Origin: Limnohabitans sp.
GTDB lineage: Bacteria > Pseudomonadota > Gammaproteobacteria > Burkholderiales > Burkholderiaceae_C
Direction of reading: 5' to 3'
DNA length: 64,000 nucleotides
Assembly: GCA_024642215.1 (NCBI GenBank)
Contig: JAHEBO010000003.1
Span: forward strand, 25,651 to 89,650
Shown here: positions 27,850 through 37,792 of the stretch, piece by piece
How positions within the stretch are numbered: the first letter of the stretch is position 1
How the letters are laid out: the number at the start of each line of letters is the position of its first letter
Notes under the pieces: generated by a model
The model's database searches: none
The model's input: only the letters and a program-made list of their open reading frames with translations
What the model was told of the DNA's origin: nothing
Translations under genes and position numbers: made by a program

Positions 27850-29139
27850 ATGAAAACACTGAGTGAATGGCTCGCCCATTGCGAGCAACTGCACCCCCAA
27901 GCCATCGACATGGGGCTCGATCGTGTCCGACAAGTGGCGCAGCGCATGAATTTGAGCTTGAATGTCCCTGTGATCACGGTCGCGGGCACCAATGGCAAGG
28001 GCTCGACCTGCGCCATGTTGGAGGCCATTTACCTTCAATCGGGTTACAAAACAGGGGTTTACACGTCGCCGCACTTGGTAGATTTTGAAGAGCGTTGCCG
28101 TTTGGCGGGGGAGTCCCCCAAGGCCGAAGAATTTGCCGCTGCGTTTGAATGTGTCGAAAAAGCGCGCCAAGAGACACGCCTGACTTATTTCGAATTCAGT
28201 ACCCTGGCCATTTTGAAAATGATGGCCGATGCGCCTTTGGATGTGGTGATTTTAGAAGTGGGCTTAGGGGGGCGATTGGACGCTGTCAATGTCATTGACC
28301 CCGATTGCGCCATCATCACCAGCATCGATTTGGACCATACCGCTTTGCTCGGGACAGACCGCGACAGCATTGGGCTTGAAAAGGCGGGCATCATGCGCGC
28401 TGGCAAGCCCGTGATCATCAGTGACCCCGTGCCGCCCGACAGTGTTGTTCAGCACGCACAGGCCTTGGGAGTGGATGCATGGTTCATGGGCAAAGATTTC
28501 AATTTCTCAGGTGATCAACTTCAGTGGTCTTGGGCTGGCAGAGGTCGACGCTACAGCGGTTTGGCTTATCCCGCCCTTAGGGGGGCCAATCAATTGTTGA
28601 ACGCTTCGGGCGTTTTGGCTGCGCTTGAAGTGATGCGGCCCCAACTGCCCGTCACAGCGCAGGCCATTCGCAATGGCTTGGCCATGGTGGAGTTGGCGGG
28701 CCGGTTCCAAATCGTCCCCGGAGAGCCTGTTTTGGTCTTGGACGTGGCTCACAACCCTCATTCAGTGGCAGCTTTGGCTGCCAATCTGGACGCCATGGGT
28801 TTTTACCCCACCACCCACGCGGTGTTTGGGGCAATGGCAGACAAAGACTTGAACAGCATGTTGAAAAAGCTCTTGCCATTGGTCGATGCCTGGTATTTCA
28901 CCGATTTGCCGCTGCCCAGGGCTAGCACTGCGCAGCAATTGTCGGCAGATTGGGCTGCCATGAACACCCGCAAAGATGTTCAAGCCAGCATTCACGAAAC
29001 GCCCCAACAAGCCTTGGACGCTGCCATCGCGGTGGCAAAGCCCACTGATAGAATCTTGATCTTTGGTTCGTTCTATACGGTGGGCGGCGTATTGCAGCAT
29101 GGCATTCCCAAGCTCCACGCCAAACACCTGAGTAATTGA
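27850..29139 (+). CDS. folC: Bifunctional dihydrofolate/folylpolyglutamate synthase
   Basis: ATP-dependent ligase of 429 residues adding glutamate to dihydropteroate and then to folates. The P-loop VAGTNGKGSTCAM lies near 44-56, the omega-loop HLVDFEERCR near 76-85 and EVGLGGRLDAVN near 136-147; the C-terminal LDVAHNPHS near 297-305 belongs to the ligase domain. First gene of a five-gene run ending in metZ, a common Burkholderiales order. Its stop is 11 bases before the SPOR gene start. Confidence 0.96.
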   Translation: MKTLSEWLAHCEQLHPQAIDMGLDRVRQVAQRMNLSLNVPVITVAGTNGKGSTCAMLEAIYLQSGYKTGVYTSPHLVDFEERCRLAGESPKAEEFAAAFECVEKARQETRLTYFEFSTLAILKMMADAPLDVVILEVGLGGRLDAVNVIDPDCAIITSIDLDHTALLGTDRDSIGLEKAGIMRAGKPVIISDPVPPDSVVQHAQALGVDAWFMGKDFNFSGDQLQWSWAGRGRRYSGLAYPALRGANQLLNASGVLAALEVMRPQLPVTAQAIRNGLAMVELAGRFQIVPGEPVLVLDVAHNPHSVAALAANLDAMGFYPTTHAVFGAMADKDLNSMLKKLLPLVDAWYFTDLPLPRASTAQQLSADWAAMNTRKDVQASIHETPQQALDAAIAVAKPTDRILIFGSFYTVGGVLQHGIPKLHAKHLSN

Positions 29140-29150
29140 GACTCCACCGC

Positions 29151-30059
29151 ATGGCTTTTTTCAAGCTTCGATTCCCTGGTCGTCAATCGGCCAGTTCTAG
29201 CGCAGACGCGCTGTCCAACTCGCCCGCTGAAAGCGTGGAGGTGATTCGCAAGCGGGCCCGCCACCGTTTGATGGGCTCCGTTATTTTGGTGTTGAGTGCC
29301 GTGGTGGGCCTCCCTTTGTTGTTTGACAGTCAGCCTCGGCCGGTTGCCATCGACACCCCCATCGTCATACCGGATCGCAACCAAGCGGCGCCGTTAGCCA
29401 CGCCTGCAGCCAGCGTCAAATCGAATACAGCCAAAGAGCGTTCTGCCGTGGTGTCCGCCGCGCCTGTGTTGCAAGCTGCACCTGCCGCCAAAAGCGCCGT
29501 TGCCAACGTGGCGGCATTGGATCCGCATGAGGAAGTGGTGACCAAAGACAGCAAGCCGGAAGTCAAAGCCGATGTGAAGACCGAACCCAAGTCCGATGTG
29601 AAGTCGGAACCGAAGGCTGAAGTCAAAACTGAGCCAAAGCTAGAAATCAAACCAGAGGTCAAGGCTGAGGCCAAGGTGGAGAAAAAACCAGAGCCAAAAT
29701 CAGACAAAAAATCAGACACAAAACCAGATCACAAGACCGATAAAAAAGTCGAGGCCAAGTCAGAAGTCAAAGATGGTGCCAAGGCCAAAGCACTCTTGGA
29801 TGGCAAAGATGTTGCCAAGTCTTCAGAGGCTGTGCGCTCGGTGGTTCAAGTGGGTGCATTTGCAGAGACAGCCAAGGCCAAAGAGGCTCGCACCAAACTT
29901 GAGAATGCAGGTTTGAAGACCTACACGCAAGAAGTCGATACCAAAGAAGGTAAACGAATTCGCGTGCGTGTGGGGCCTTTTGCGAGCAAAGAAGAGGCCG
30001 ACAAAGCGGCAGAAAAAATTCGCAAGTTGAATTTACCCACCACTGTCTTGAAGCTCTAA
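29151..30059 (+). CDS. SPOR-domain protein with Lys/Glu/Asp/Pro-rich linker (DedD/FtsN-like)
   Basis: Bitopic membrane protein of 302 residues. A cytoplasmic N-terminus with KRARHRLMG is followed by one membrane segment (about 42-60), a long periplasmic linker and a C-terminal SPOR domain (about 225-300, from VVQVGAFAETAKAKEAR). The linker (about 135-215) is built of short K-x-E/D-x-K-x-E-P-K units. SPOR domains bind denuded glycan at the division septum, so a cell-division role like DedD is likely. I use the ATG at 29151 instead of the TTG overlapping the folC stop. Confidence 0.88.
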   Translation: MAFFKLRFPGRQSASSSADALSNSPAESVEVIRKRARHRLMGSVILVLSAVVGLPLLFDSQPRPVAIDTPIVIPDRNQAAPLATPAASVKSNTAKERSAVVSAAPVLQAAPAAKSAVANVAALDPHEEVVTKDSKPEVKADVKTEPKSDVKSEPKAEVKTEPKLEIKPEVKAEAKVEKKPEPKSDKKSDTKPDHKTDKKVEAKSEVKDGAKAKALLDGKDVAKSSEAVRSVVQVGAFAETAKAKEARTKLENAGLKTYTQEVDTKEGKRIRVRVGPFASKEEADKAAEKIRKLNLPTTVLKL

Positions 30060-30072
30060 GCAAGGGCCAGAC

Positions 30073-30561
30073 ATGTCCTCTACCGATTGGATCCTCCTGG
30101 CCTTGCTTGCAGCGTCCATGCTGGTAGGTGCATGGCGAGGGTTGGTCTACGAGGTCTTGTCGGTGATGGGATGGATTGCTGCATTCTTGCTGGCGCAGTG
30201 GCTGGCGCCCGAAGTGGCTGAAAAATTACCGATGCAAAGTTCTGGTGAAACGCTGCGTTATGCGGCGGCTTTTGTCTTGGTGTTCATTGCCAGTGTGTTT
30301 GCTGCTGGCCTTATTTCTGCTTTGATGAAGCGTTTGATTTCTGCAGTGGGTCTGCGGCCAGTTGATCGAATCTTGGGCGCTGTGTTTGGTTTGTTTCGTG
30401 GATTGATATTGCTCTTGGCCTTGAGTGTGGTGGTCCACATGACGGCGCTTCAAGAAAGTGATTGGTGGCTTGAGTCCAAAGGTGGACCCATGCTGATCAC
30501 TTTACTCAAGGGCTTGCGACCCATGTTGCCTGAAAAATTTGGGGCGTATTTGCCCGACTGA
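30073..30561 (+). CDS. cvpA: CvpA family membrane protein
   Basis: Inner-membrane protein of 162 residues with four hydrophobic segments. WILLALLAASMLVGAWRGLVYE near the start and RPVDRILGAVFGLFRGLI near 97-114 are the usual CvpA blocks. Homologues affect colicin V production and envelope stress tolerance; the molecular activity is unknown. Placed between the SPOR gene and purF, as in E. coli (dedD-cvpA-purF). Confidence 0.92.
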   Translation: MSSTDWILLALLAASMLVGAWRGLVYEVLSVMGWIAAFLLAQWLAPEVAEKLPMQSSGETLRYAAAFVLVFIASVFAAGLISALMKRLISAVGLRPVDRILGAVFGLFRGLILLLALSVVVHMTALQESDWWLESKGGPMLITLLKGLRPMLPEKFGAYLPD

Positions 30562-30573
30562 ATGGATTGACTT

Positions 30574-32094
30574 ATGTGTGGAATTGTTGGCGTTGCAAGC
30601 AACGCACCTGTGAACCAATTGCTCTACGACGCTTTGTTGTTGTTGCAGCATCGCGGACAAGATGCTGCAGGTATCGTCACGCAAATGGACCGTAAATTTC
30701 ACATGCACAAAGCCAAAGGCATGGTGCGTGATGTATTTAGAACACGCAACATGCGTTCATTGCCCGGCAACTGTGGTTTGGGTCAAGTGCGCTACCCTAC
30801 GGCTGGCAATGCGTTCAGCGAAGAGGAGGCTCAGCCTTTCTATGTCAATGCACCCTTTGGTTTGGTCTTGGTGCACAACGGCAATTTAACCAACGCCAAA
30901 GCCTTGAAGGCAGAGTTGTTTTCTACCGATCACCGTCACATCAACACAGAAAGTGATTCAGAAGTTTTGCTCAATGTGTTGGCGCACGAGTTGGAAAAAA
31001 CCACACGCGGTTTGCCATTAACACCAGCCGATGTGTTCAAAGCCGTTGAAGGCGTGCATCGCCGCGTGAAGGGATCGTACGCTGTGATTGCCCTGATTGC
31101 AGGTCATGGTCTTCTGGCGTTTCGTGACCCCTTTGGCATTCGCCCGCTGTGCATTGGCAAAGGCAAAGACGGCACTTACATGCTGGCCAGTGAGTCTGTG
31201 GCACTCGAAGGTACTTTGCATCAATTTGAGCGCAACATTGCACCGGGTGAGGCGATCTTCATTGACATGCAAACGCAATTGCACAGTCAGCAATGTTCAG
31301 ATGCACCCAACTTGAATCCATGTATCTTTGAATACGTGTACTTGGCGCGCCCCGACTCCACCCTGGATGGCATTTCCGTGTATCAGGCGCGGTTGAACTT
31401 GGGAGAAACTTTGGCCAAGCGCGTGATTTCTACGGTGCCGCCCAGCGACATCGATGTGGTCATTCCAATTCCAGAATCTAGTCGCCCCAGTGCAGCCCAA
31501 TTGGCGCAGTTGTTGGGCTTGCCCTATCGCGAAGGCTTTGTCAAAAATCGTTACGTGGGCCGTACCTTTATCATGCCGGGTCAGGCCGTTCGTAAAAAAT
31601 CGGTGCGCCAAAAATTGAACGTGATTGCCAGTGAATTCAAAGGCCGCAACGTACTGTTGGTGGACGATTCCATTGTGCGCGGCACCACCAGTCGTGAAAT
31701 TGTGCAGATGGCCAGAGAGGCGGGTGCGCGCAAAGTTTACATGGCCAGTGCGGCACCCCCTGTACGTTACCCCAACGTTTACGGCATTGACATGCCGACC
31801 TCCGACGAGTTGGTGGCTCACAATCGCACGGTCGATGAAATTCGTCAAATCATTGATTGCGATGCCTTGATTTACCAAGACGTCGATGCCATGAAATTGG
31901 CCGTTGCCAATGCCGTGCTGCCGGGTTACCCCAAAGTGCAAGGCTTTGATGCTTCTTGCTTCGATGGCATTTATGTCACCGGTGATGTGTCGGCTGCGGA
32001 CATTGAACGACTCAATGAAAACCGACCTTCACAACAAGATGAGTCTGAGGCCGATGCCGATCGATCGCGATTGGCCTTGCCCAATGCCAGTTAA
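30574..32094 (+). CDS. purF: Amidophosphoribosyltransferase
   Basis: First committed step of purine synthesis: PRPP plus glutamine gives phosphoribosylamine (506 residues). Cys2 in MCGIVGV is the glutaminase nucleophile after Met removal; HRGQDAAG near 29-36 is conserved. The PRPP-binding motif VLLVDDSIVRGTTSREIV lies near 361-378. An extended hydrophilic tail rich in Asp, Glu and Ser follows residue 480. Thirteen bases behind cvpA. Confidence 0.97.
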   Translation: MCGIVGVASNAPVNQLLYDALLLLQHRGQDAAGIVTQMDRKFHMHKAKGMVRDVFRTRNMRSLPGNCGLGQVRYPTAGNAFSEEEAQPFYVNAPFGLVLVHNGNLTNAKALKAELFSTDHRHINTESDSEVLLNVLAHELEKTTRGLPLTPADVFKAVEGVHRRVKGSYAVIALIAGHGLLAFRDPFGIRPLCIGKGKDGTYMLASESVALEGTLHQFERNIAPGEAIFIDMQTQLHSQQCSDAPNLNPCIFEYVYLARPDSTLDGISVYQARLNLGETLAKRVISTVPPSDIDVVIPIPESSRPSAAQLAQLLGLPYREGFVKNRYVGRTFIMPGQAVRKKSVRQKLNVIASEFKGRNVLLVDDSIVRGTTSREIVQMAREAGARKVYMASAAPPVRYPNVYGIDMPTSDELVAHNRTVDEIRQIIDCDALIYQDVDAMKLAVANAVLPGYPKVQGFDASCFDGIYVTGDVSAADIERLNENRPSQQDESEADADRSRLALPNAS

Positions 32095-32160
32095 GTTCGC
32101 CAGCCAGGTTCGTTGAAAACGAGTCCCTAGATTTTTACCTGTTCAACAGTGAAGCCAGAC

Positions 32161-33372
32161 ATGAGTCAACATCCTTTGCCTGAAAATTTACACGTCGACA
32201 CCTTGGCCGTTCGCGCTGCAGTTGATCGCAGCCAGTATGGCGAAAACTCCGAGGCGATGTACTTAACCAGCGGCTATGTGCAGCCTGATGCAGAAACAGC
32301 GGCGCGTCGATTTGCAGGCGAGGAGGAGGGCTATACCTATTCTCGTTTGGGCAACCCCACCGTCACCAGTTTTGAAATGCGCTTGGCCGCCATGGAAGGC
32401 GCTGAAGCTTGTGTGGCCACATCCACTGGCATGTCTGCCATTTTGTTGATGTGCCTGGGTTTGCTCAAAAGTGGCGACCATGTGATCTGCTCACACTCTT
32501 TGTTTGGTTCTACCATCAAGCTGATCGGCAGTGAGTTTGCCAAGTTTGGCGTTCAAACCAGTTATGTGTCGCAAACCAATGTGGCGGAGTGGAAAGCTGC
32601 CATGCAGCCCAACACTCGGTTGTTGTTTGCCGAAACCCCTACCAATCCCCTGACCGATGTCTGCGACATTCAAGCCTTGGCGACCATTGCACACGCTGGC
32701 AATGCGCTGTTGGTGGTCGACAACTGTTTTGCAACACCGATCTTGCAACGCCCGCTAGAGATGGGTGCTGATTTGGTGGTGCATTCGGGCACCAAATATT
32801 TGGATGGCCAAGGCCGTGTCATGGCAGGTGCCTTGTGCGGCTCGAAAGCTTTGATCGAGGATGTCTTTGGGTCTGTGATGCGAAGCGCCGGTATGACTTT
32901 GTCTCCCTTCAATGCGTGGGTGGTTCTGAAAGGTTTGGAGACACTGAGCATTCGCATGCATGCGCAATCCCAGCAAGCCTTGGCTTTGGCGCATTGGTTG
33001 GAAGCGCAGCCCCAGGTGTCGCGGGTTTTTTACCCTGGACTGAAGAGCCATCCTCAGCACGAGCTGGCCATGAAACAGCAGTCAGGTCTAGGCGGGGCAG
33101 TGTTGTCCTTTGAAGTCAAAGCCAATTCGCCAGAGCAAGGCCGTGAAAATGCCTTCAAAGTGATGAACGCAATGCGCACAGTTTCTCTCAGTACCAATTT
33201 GGGCGATGTCAAAACCTTGGTGGCGCATCCTGCCAGTACCTCACATGGCCGCTTGTCTGAAGCCCAACGTCAAGTTGCTGGCATTCAACAAGCTTTGATC
33301 CGTGTGGCGGTGGGCCTGGAGCATCTGGATGACTTGAAGGCCGATTTCATGCGTGGCTTTCAAGCACTTTAA
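32161..33372 (+). CDS. metZ: O-succinylhomoserine sulfhydrylase
   Basis: PLP enzyme of 403 residues making homocysteine from O-succinylhomoserine and sulfide. YSRLGNPT near 60-67, ETPTNPL near 159-165, and the PLP lysine in [16 protein letters not shown] near 205-220; the sequence GHG/GQGR and the gene's place after purF match MetZ of Pseudomonas and Burkholderiales. I choose the ATG at 32161; a GTG 12 bases upstream is possible. A second sulfhydrylase (metY) lies at 53497-54837. Confidence 0.92.
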   Translation: MSQHPLPENLHVDTLAVRAAVDRSQYGENSEAMYLTSGYVQPDAETAARRFAGEEEGYTYSRLGNPTVTSFEMRLAAMEGAEACVATSTGMSAILLMCLGLLKSGDHVICSHSLFGSTIKLIGSEFAKFGVQTSYVSQTNVAEWKAAMQPNTRLLFAETPTNPLTDVCDIQALATIAHAGNALLVVDNCFATPILQRPLEMGADLVVHSGTKYLDGQGRVMAGALCGSKALIEDVFGSVMRSAGMTLSPFNAWVVLKGLETLSIRMHAQSQQALALAHWLEAQPQVSRVFYPGLKSHPQHELAMKQQSGLGGAVLSFEVKANSPEQGRENAFKVMNAMRTVSLSTNLGDVKTLVAHPASTSHGRLSEAQRQVAGIQQALIRVAVGLEHLDDLKADFMRGFQAL

Positions 33373-33389
33373 TTTCGAAAACAACAACA

Positions 33390-34787
33390 ATGTCATCAAC
33401 CCATAAACCAGTTCGCACTCGTTTTGCGCCGTCCCCTACGGGCTTCATTCACCTGGGCAACATTCGCTCGGCCTTGTACCCTTGGGCTTTTGCCAAATCG
33501 CAAGGCGGCACGTTCATCTTGCGCATTGAAGACACCGATTTGGAGCGTTCCAATCAGGCTTCAGTGGATGTGATCTTGGAAGGCATGGCTTGGTTGGGCA
33601 TGAATCCCGACGAAGGTCCGTTCTATCAAATGCAGCGCATGGACCGGTACAAACAAGTATTGGCAGAGTTGCAAGCCGCAGGGCAGGTCTATCCTTGCTA
33701 CATGAGCATTGAAGAATTGGATGCGCTGCGCGAAAAACAAATGGCCGCCAAGGAAAAGCCACGTTACAACGGCACATGGCGTCCAGAGCCAGGCAAGACC
33801 TTGCCGCCTGTGCCTGAAGGCGTGAAGCCTGTCTTGCGCTTCAAGAACCCACTCGACGGTGTGGTGGCTTGGGATGACAAGGTGAAAGGCCGCATTGAAA
33901 TCAGCAATCAAGAGTTGGATGACTTGGTCATTGCACGTCCTGACGGCACACCCACTTACAACTTCTGTGTGGTGGTGGACGACATCGACATGCAAATCAC
34001 GCACGTGATTCGCGGCGATGACCACGTTAACAACACGCCGCGCCAAATCAACATCTTCAAAGCGCTGGGCAAAGATGTGCCCGTGTATGCGCACTTGCCC
34101 ACGGTGCTCAATGAGCTGGGCGAGAAGATGAGCAAGCGCAATGGTGCCAAGCCCGTGACGCAATACCGCGACGAAGGTTATTTGCCCGATGCCATGGTGA
34201 ATTATTTGGCACGCCTGGGTTGGAGTCACGGTGATGATGAAATTTTCAGTCGTCAGCAATTCTTGGATTGGTTTGACCTCGATCATTTGGGCCGCAGCGC
34301 TGCGCAGTTTGACGATGCCAAATTGCGTTGGGTCAATGCGCAACATTTAAAAGCCTCTGACGACACCCAATTGGCAGACTGGGTCAGTGCCATCTTGATG
34401 CAGCGCGGCATTGCCGCAGACGATCGTTTGGCGGCCATCTGCGGTTTGTTCAAAGACCGCTGCGACACCTTGTGCGTGTTGGCCGATTGGGTAGCCGTGT
34501 TTTATGGCGATGTGACGCCCAAGGCCGATGAGAAGGCGCAGCATGTGACCGAAGCGGTTAAACCGGCATTGGCTTCGTTGGTTGATAAATTGTCTGCCGC
34601 TGCTTGGGACAAGGCCAGTATTGCGGCAGTCATCAAAGAAGTGCTGACCGAACACAGTCTCAAAATGCCCCAACTGGCCATGCCTGTGCGTGTTTTGGTG
34701 ATGGGAACGGCGCAGACACCATCGCTCGATGCGGTCTTGTCTTTGTGCGAAAAGCAAAAAGTTTTGGAGCGATTGAAAAACGCGTAA
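33390..34787 (+). CDS. gltX: Glutamyl-tRNA synthetase
   Basis: Class I synthetase of 465 residues charging tRNA-Glu. The HIGH-type motif is [11 protein letters not shown] (about 14-24), RIEDTD follows near 47-52, and KMSKRNGAK (about 246-254) is the KMSKS loop. The C-terminal helical anticodon-binding domain is full length. The promoter of the downstream tRNA operon, which includes tRNA-Glu itself, overlaps the last codons. Confidence 0.96.
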   Translation: MSSTHKPVRTRFAPSPTGFIHLGNIRSALYPWAFAKSQGGTFILRIEDTDLERSNQASVDVILEGMAWLGMNPDEGPFYQMQRMDRYKQVLAELQAAGQVYPCYMSIEELDALREKQMAAKEKPRYNGTWRPEPGKTLPPVPEGVKPVLRFKNPLDGVVAWDDKVKGRIEISNQELDDLVIARPDGTPTYNFCVVVDDIDMQITHVIRGDDHVNNTPRQINIFKALGKDVPVYAHLPTVLNELGEKMSKRNGAKPVTQYRDEGYLPDAMVNYLARLGWSHGDDEIFSRQQFLDWFDLDHLGRSAAQFDDAKLRWVNAQHLKASDDTQLADWVSAILMQRGIAADDRLAAICGLFKDRCDTLCVLADWVAVFYGDVTPKADEKAQHVTEAVKPALASLVDKLSAAAWDKASIAAVIKEVLTEHSLKMPQLAMPVRVLVMGTAQTPSLDAVLSLCEKQKVLERLKNA

Positions 34788-34802
34788 AAATCTGTCTATA
34801 AT
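34773..34802 (+). promoter_or_regulatory. Sigma-70-type promoter of the tRNA-Ala/Glu/Asp operon
   Basis: TTGAAA at 34773-34778 and a perfect TATAAT at 34797-34802, 18 bases apart. The -35 box lies inside the last codons of gltX. Transcription should begin near 34809, about 37 bases before tRNA-Ala. Confidence 0.85.
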
Positions 34803-34806
34803 CCAT

Positions 34807-34933
<127 letters not shown>

Positions 34934-34961
34934 TGAGTTGTTAAAACTCAGTCCAGGTTAT

Positions 34962-35037
34962 GACCCTATCGTCTAGAGGCCTAGGACATCACCCTTTCAC
35001 GGTGAGTACCGGGGTTCGAATCCCCGTAGGGTCGCCA
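34962..35037 (+). tRNA. tRNA-Glu (anticodon TTC)
   Basis: Seventy-six bases with CCA encoded. Acceptor stem GACCCTA / TAGGGTC, anticodon stem TCACC / GGTGA with loop CTTTCAC (anticodon TTC), T-arm with GGTTCGAATCC. Lies downstream of its own synthetase gene gltX. Confidence 0.97.
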
Positions 35038-35105
35038 AGTTTTGTTGCACTTGGCTCTGTTGCTAGCGAAAGCTAAGACAGTAGAGCAAAAGCTTCAAGC
35101 TACCA

Positions 35106-35182
35106 GGAGTGGTAGTTCAGTTGGTTAGAATACCGGCCTGTCACGCCGGGGGTCGCGGGTTCGAGTCCCGTCCACTCCGCCA
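35106..35182 (+). tRNA. tRNA-Asp (anticodon GTC)
   Basis: Seventy-seven bases with CCA encoded. Acceptor stem GGAGTGG / CCACTCC, anticodon loop CTGTCAC (anticodon GTC), T-arm with GGTTCGAGTCC. Last gene of the operon; a terminator follows directly. Confidence 0.97.
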
Positions 35183-35188
35183 AAAAGC

Positions 35189-35215
35189 AAAAACGCGCCT
35201 TCGGGCGCGTTTTTC
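35189..35215 (+). terminator. Terminator of the tRNA operon
   Basis: Stem AACGCGCC / GGGCGCGTT with a short TTC loop, preceded by A-residues and followed by a T-run. It also stands just behind the convergent response-regulator gene and could serve both. Confidence 0.93.
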
Positions 35216-35230
35216 ATTGGCGCCGTGCTT

Positions 35231-35827
35231 TCATGTCCAAGTCTGCGGCGACATCTTCCCTAATAAGTAGCCTCTTAACCAGCCCAAATCTAAAGGCTTG
35301 GCCATGAAATTGGCATCCTTGGGGGGGCCGCCTCGTTCTTGTAGTTCTTCCTGATTAAGGGCTGAATAGGTGATGATTTGCATCTGAGCAAAGTTTTCGT
35401 TTTGCTTGACGCGCCGGACCATCTCCCAGCCATCGACCTGAGGCATGAGCAAGTCAAGAAACATGATGTGCGGTTTGAACACGGGTAAGTGGAGCAATGC
35501 CTCGATGGCGGAGGCCATGGCGCAGCAATCGACATGAGCGTGGACGGCCAAGCAGGTGTCCTGCAGCATGTGCCTCGTGACGGCATCGTCGTCGACCACC
35601 ATGACCCTCAGTCTGTCATTGATGAGCCGTTCGAGTGCAGGCAACTTTTGTTGCTGTAACTGGTAGTTGTGAAGGGACTCAAGGGAAATTCGGCGATGGC
35701 CGCCTTCGGTGATCCAGGCGTGCAGGATGTTTTTGTCGACCAAGCTTTGAACCGTGCCGACCGAGAGCTGTAGAAGTTCAGCGGCTTTGCTGGTGCCGCA
35801 GCAAGCGGGGGTGGTAAGAGAGGCCAT
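35231..35827 (-). CDS. Response regulator with N-terminal excisionase/MerR-type HTH and C-terminal receiver
   Basis: Protein of 198 residues. Residues 10-55 form a helix-turn-helix of the excisionase/MerR kind (TSKAAELLQLSVGTVQSLV, then a wing with EGGHRRIS). Residues 73-195 form a receiver domain with the acidic pocket Asp79-81, phospho-acceptor Asp125 in MFLDLLMP, Ser155 and Lys177 in MAKPLD. Most response regulators have the receiver first, so the order is reversed. No histidine kinase is adjacent; an orphan Hpt protein lies about 9 kb away. Regulated genes unknown; the 236-base spacer to the divergent FadD-like gene is the obvious candidate target. Confidence 0.85.
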   Translation of the reverse strand: MASLTTPACCGTSKAAELLQLSVGTVQSLVDKNILHAWITEGGHRRISLESLHNYQLQQQKLPALERLINDRLRVMVVDDDAVTRHMLQDTCLAVHAHVDCCAMASAIEALLHLPVFKPHIMFLDLLMPQVDGWEMVRRVKQNENFAQMQIITYSALNQEELQERGGPPKDANFMAKPLDLGWLRGYLLGKMSPQTWT

Positions 35828-36063
35828 ACATGTCTTGATTGGAAAACTTCAATTTAGCGTGGATTGCCGAAATAGGGACTTGCAATTGCATACATTGACT
35901 GTCTTTTGCCAGGCTTCTGAGGTATTCGCAACTGTCGTCTCCTTAGGGACTTTGGGGATGTTACTTTCACGCATACGGGATTAGCATCAGTTATGCAAAA
36001 TGGTGAAAGCTATTGCAAGAACAAGTCACCGTCCTGTTTCGAATTCTGTTGGAGACGCACTGA

Positions 36064-37761
36064 ATGCCCGCTCATCACGCTTTTTGGCCCAAACGTTTGC
36101 CCCACCAATTGACGGCACCACAAACTTCTTTGTGGATGAATTTGCAGATCAGCGCAATGCGCTTTCCAAATAAATTGGCTTTGGTCTTCATGGGGCAAAC
36201 ATGGACCTATGCACAGTTGCTGAATCAAGCCGAAAAAATAGCATCCGCCTTGCGCAAAATGGGCGTGCAAAAGGGCGACCGTGTGGTGCTGGACATGCAA
36301 AACTGTCCGCAATTGGTGATCACGCATTTTGCAATTCTGCGTCTTGATGCTGTCGTCGTGCCCGTCAATCCCATGAATCGCATGGAAGAGTTGAAGCATT
36401 ACATTCTGGACCCCGACACCAAGGTGGCCGTGACCACGGCCGACCTGGCACCCGAGTTGGCTGCAGCCAGCAACAGCTTGGAAAAAGATCAACGGCTCAA
36501 GCATTTGCTTGTGACCCAATTTACTGATGTATTTGATGCAGCCAAAGTTGGCCCCGATGAATTGCCAGCAGCTTGGATTGATTGGTTAACCAGCATCCAT
36601 GCGCTGCCAAATTTGGACGGCGGTCAAGTGCATGCGTGGCCCACAGCCTTGCAAGGCGACATCGATTTGGGACCCGTCACAGCGCTTCCAGAAGATTTGG
36701 CCGTGTTGCCCTACACCAGCGGTACCACCGGCTTGCCCAAGGGCTGTATGCACACGCACGGCACCATCATGCACAACGCCATGGCCAGTGGTATTTGGGC
36801 GGCAGGCACCCCCGAAAACAAAACACTTTGCGTGGTGCCCATGTTTCACATCACGGGCATGGTCAGTGTGATGCACGCGTCCATTTTTATAGGCGCAACC
36901 CTGGTGCTGATGCCTCGTTGGGATCGTGATTTGGCGGGGCGTCTCATTTCCAAATGGAAAATAACGCACTGGACCAACATCCCCACCATGGTGATTGATT
37001 TGTTGGGCAGCCCCAACATGTCACAGTTTGATTTGAGCAGCTTGGTCAACATTGGGGGCGGTGGTGCAGCGATGCCTGAAGCGGTAGCGCAACGCTTGTT
37101 GGACCAATTTGGTTTGAAATACATCGAAGGCTATGGCTTGACCGAAACGGCGGCGCCTTCGCATACCAATCCAGCCGATGCCCCTAAAAAACAATGCTTG
37201 GGCATTCCGTTCATGAGCGTGGACTCTCGTGTCGTAGACCCCGAAACATTGGTCGAATTGCCACAAGGTGAGTCTGGTGAAATTGTGATGTCTGGGCCTC
37301 AGGTTTTTAAGGGCTACTGGAAACGGCCGGATGCCACCGCCAGCGCCTTCTTTGAACGCGATGGCAAATCTTTCTTCCGTTCAGGGGACATGGGCCGCAT
37401 CGATGAAGAGGGTTACTTCTTCATGACAGATCGCTTAAAGCGCATGATCAATGCCAGTGGATTTAAAGTGTGGCCAGCTGAAGTGGAAGCCCTGATGTTC
37501 AAACATCCTGCCATCCAAGAAGCATGCATCATCTCGACCAAAGATGCTTACCGCGGCGAATCTGTGAAGGCGGTCGTGGTGCTGCGCAGCACGCACAAAG
37601 GCCAGGTGAGTGAGCAAGATATCATCGACTGGTGCCGAGAAACCATGGCAGTCTATAAAATGCCACGTGTGGTGGAATTCATCGATGCTTTGCCCAAGAG
37701 TGGCAGTGGCAAAGTGATGTGGCGTGCTTTGCAAGAAGCAGAAATGGCAAAAACTGAATGA
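36064..37761 (+). CDS. Long-chain fatty acid-CoA ligase-like AMP-binding protein
   Basis: Acyl-CoA synthetase of 565 residues. The AMP-binding signature PYTSGTTGLPKGCMHTHG is near 218-235, the A5 motif GYGLTETAAP near 355-364, A7 FRSGDMG near 439-445, A8 DRLKRMINASGFKVWPAEVE near 454-473 and the A10 lysine in PKSGSGKVMWR near 545-555. It resembles FadD-type enzymes used in fatty-acid or aromatic-acid activation. GGAG lies about nine bases before the ATG. First of a three-gene run with the oxidoreductase and the MetE-like gene. Confidence 0.87.
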   Translation: MPAHHAFWPKRLPHQLTAPQTSLWMNLQISAMRFPNKLALVFMGQTWTYAQLLNQAEKIASALRKMGVQKGDRVVLDMQNCPQLVITHFAILRLDAVVVPVNPMNRMEELKHYILDPDTKVAVTTADLAPELAAASNSLEKDQRLKHLLVTQFTDVFDAAKVGPDELPAAWIDWLTSIHALPNLDGGQVHAWPTALQGDIDLGPVTALPEDLAVLPYTSGTTGLPKGCMHTHGTIMHNAMASGIWAAGTPENKTLCVVPMFHITGMVSVMHASIFIGATLVLMPRWDRDLAGRLISKWKITHWTNIPTMVIDLLGSPNMSQFDLSSLVNIGGGGAAMPEAVAQRLLDQFGLKYIEGYGLTETAAPSHTNPADAPKKQCLGIPFMSVDSRVVDPETLVELPQGESGEIVMSGPQVFKGYWKRPDATASAFFERDGKSFFRSGDMGRIDEEGYFFMTDRLKRMINASGFKVWPAEVEALMFKHPAIQEACIISTKDAYRGESVKAVVVLRSTHKGQVSEQDIIDWCRETMAVYKMPRVVEFIDALPKSGSGKVMWRALQEAEMAKTE

Positions 37762-37792
37762 ACAATCGTGTGATGCTGCGAGCAATTCAAAC

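Noticed and set aside
33561..34346. Open frame of 261 codons antisense to gltX
   Set aside because: Shadow of an intact synthetase gene; no family resemblance and His/Gln-rich composition.
35881..35890. Palindrome TGCAATTGCA in the spacer of the response regulator
   Set aside because: Ten bases of this composition can occur by chance and no second copy or nearby promoter supports an operator.
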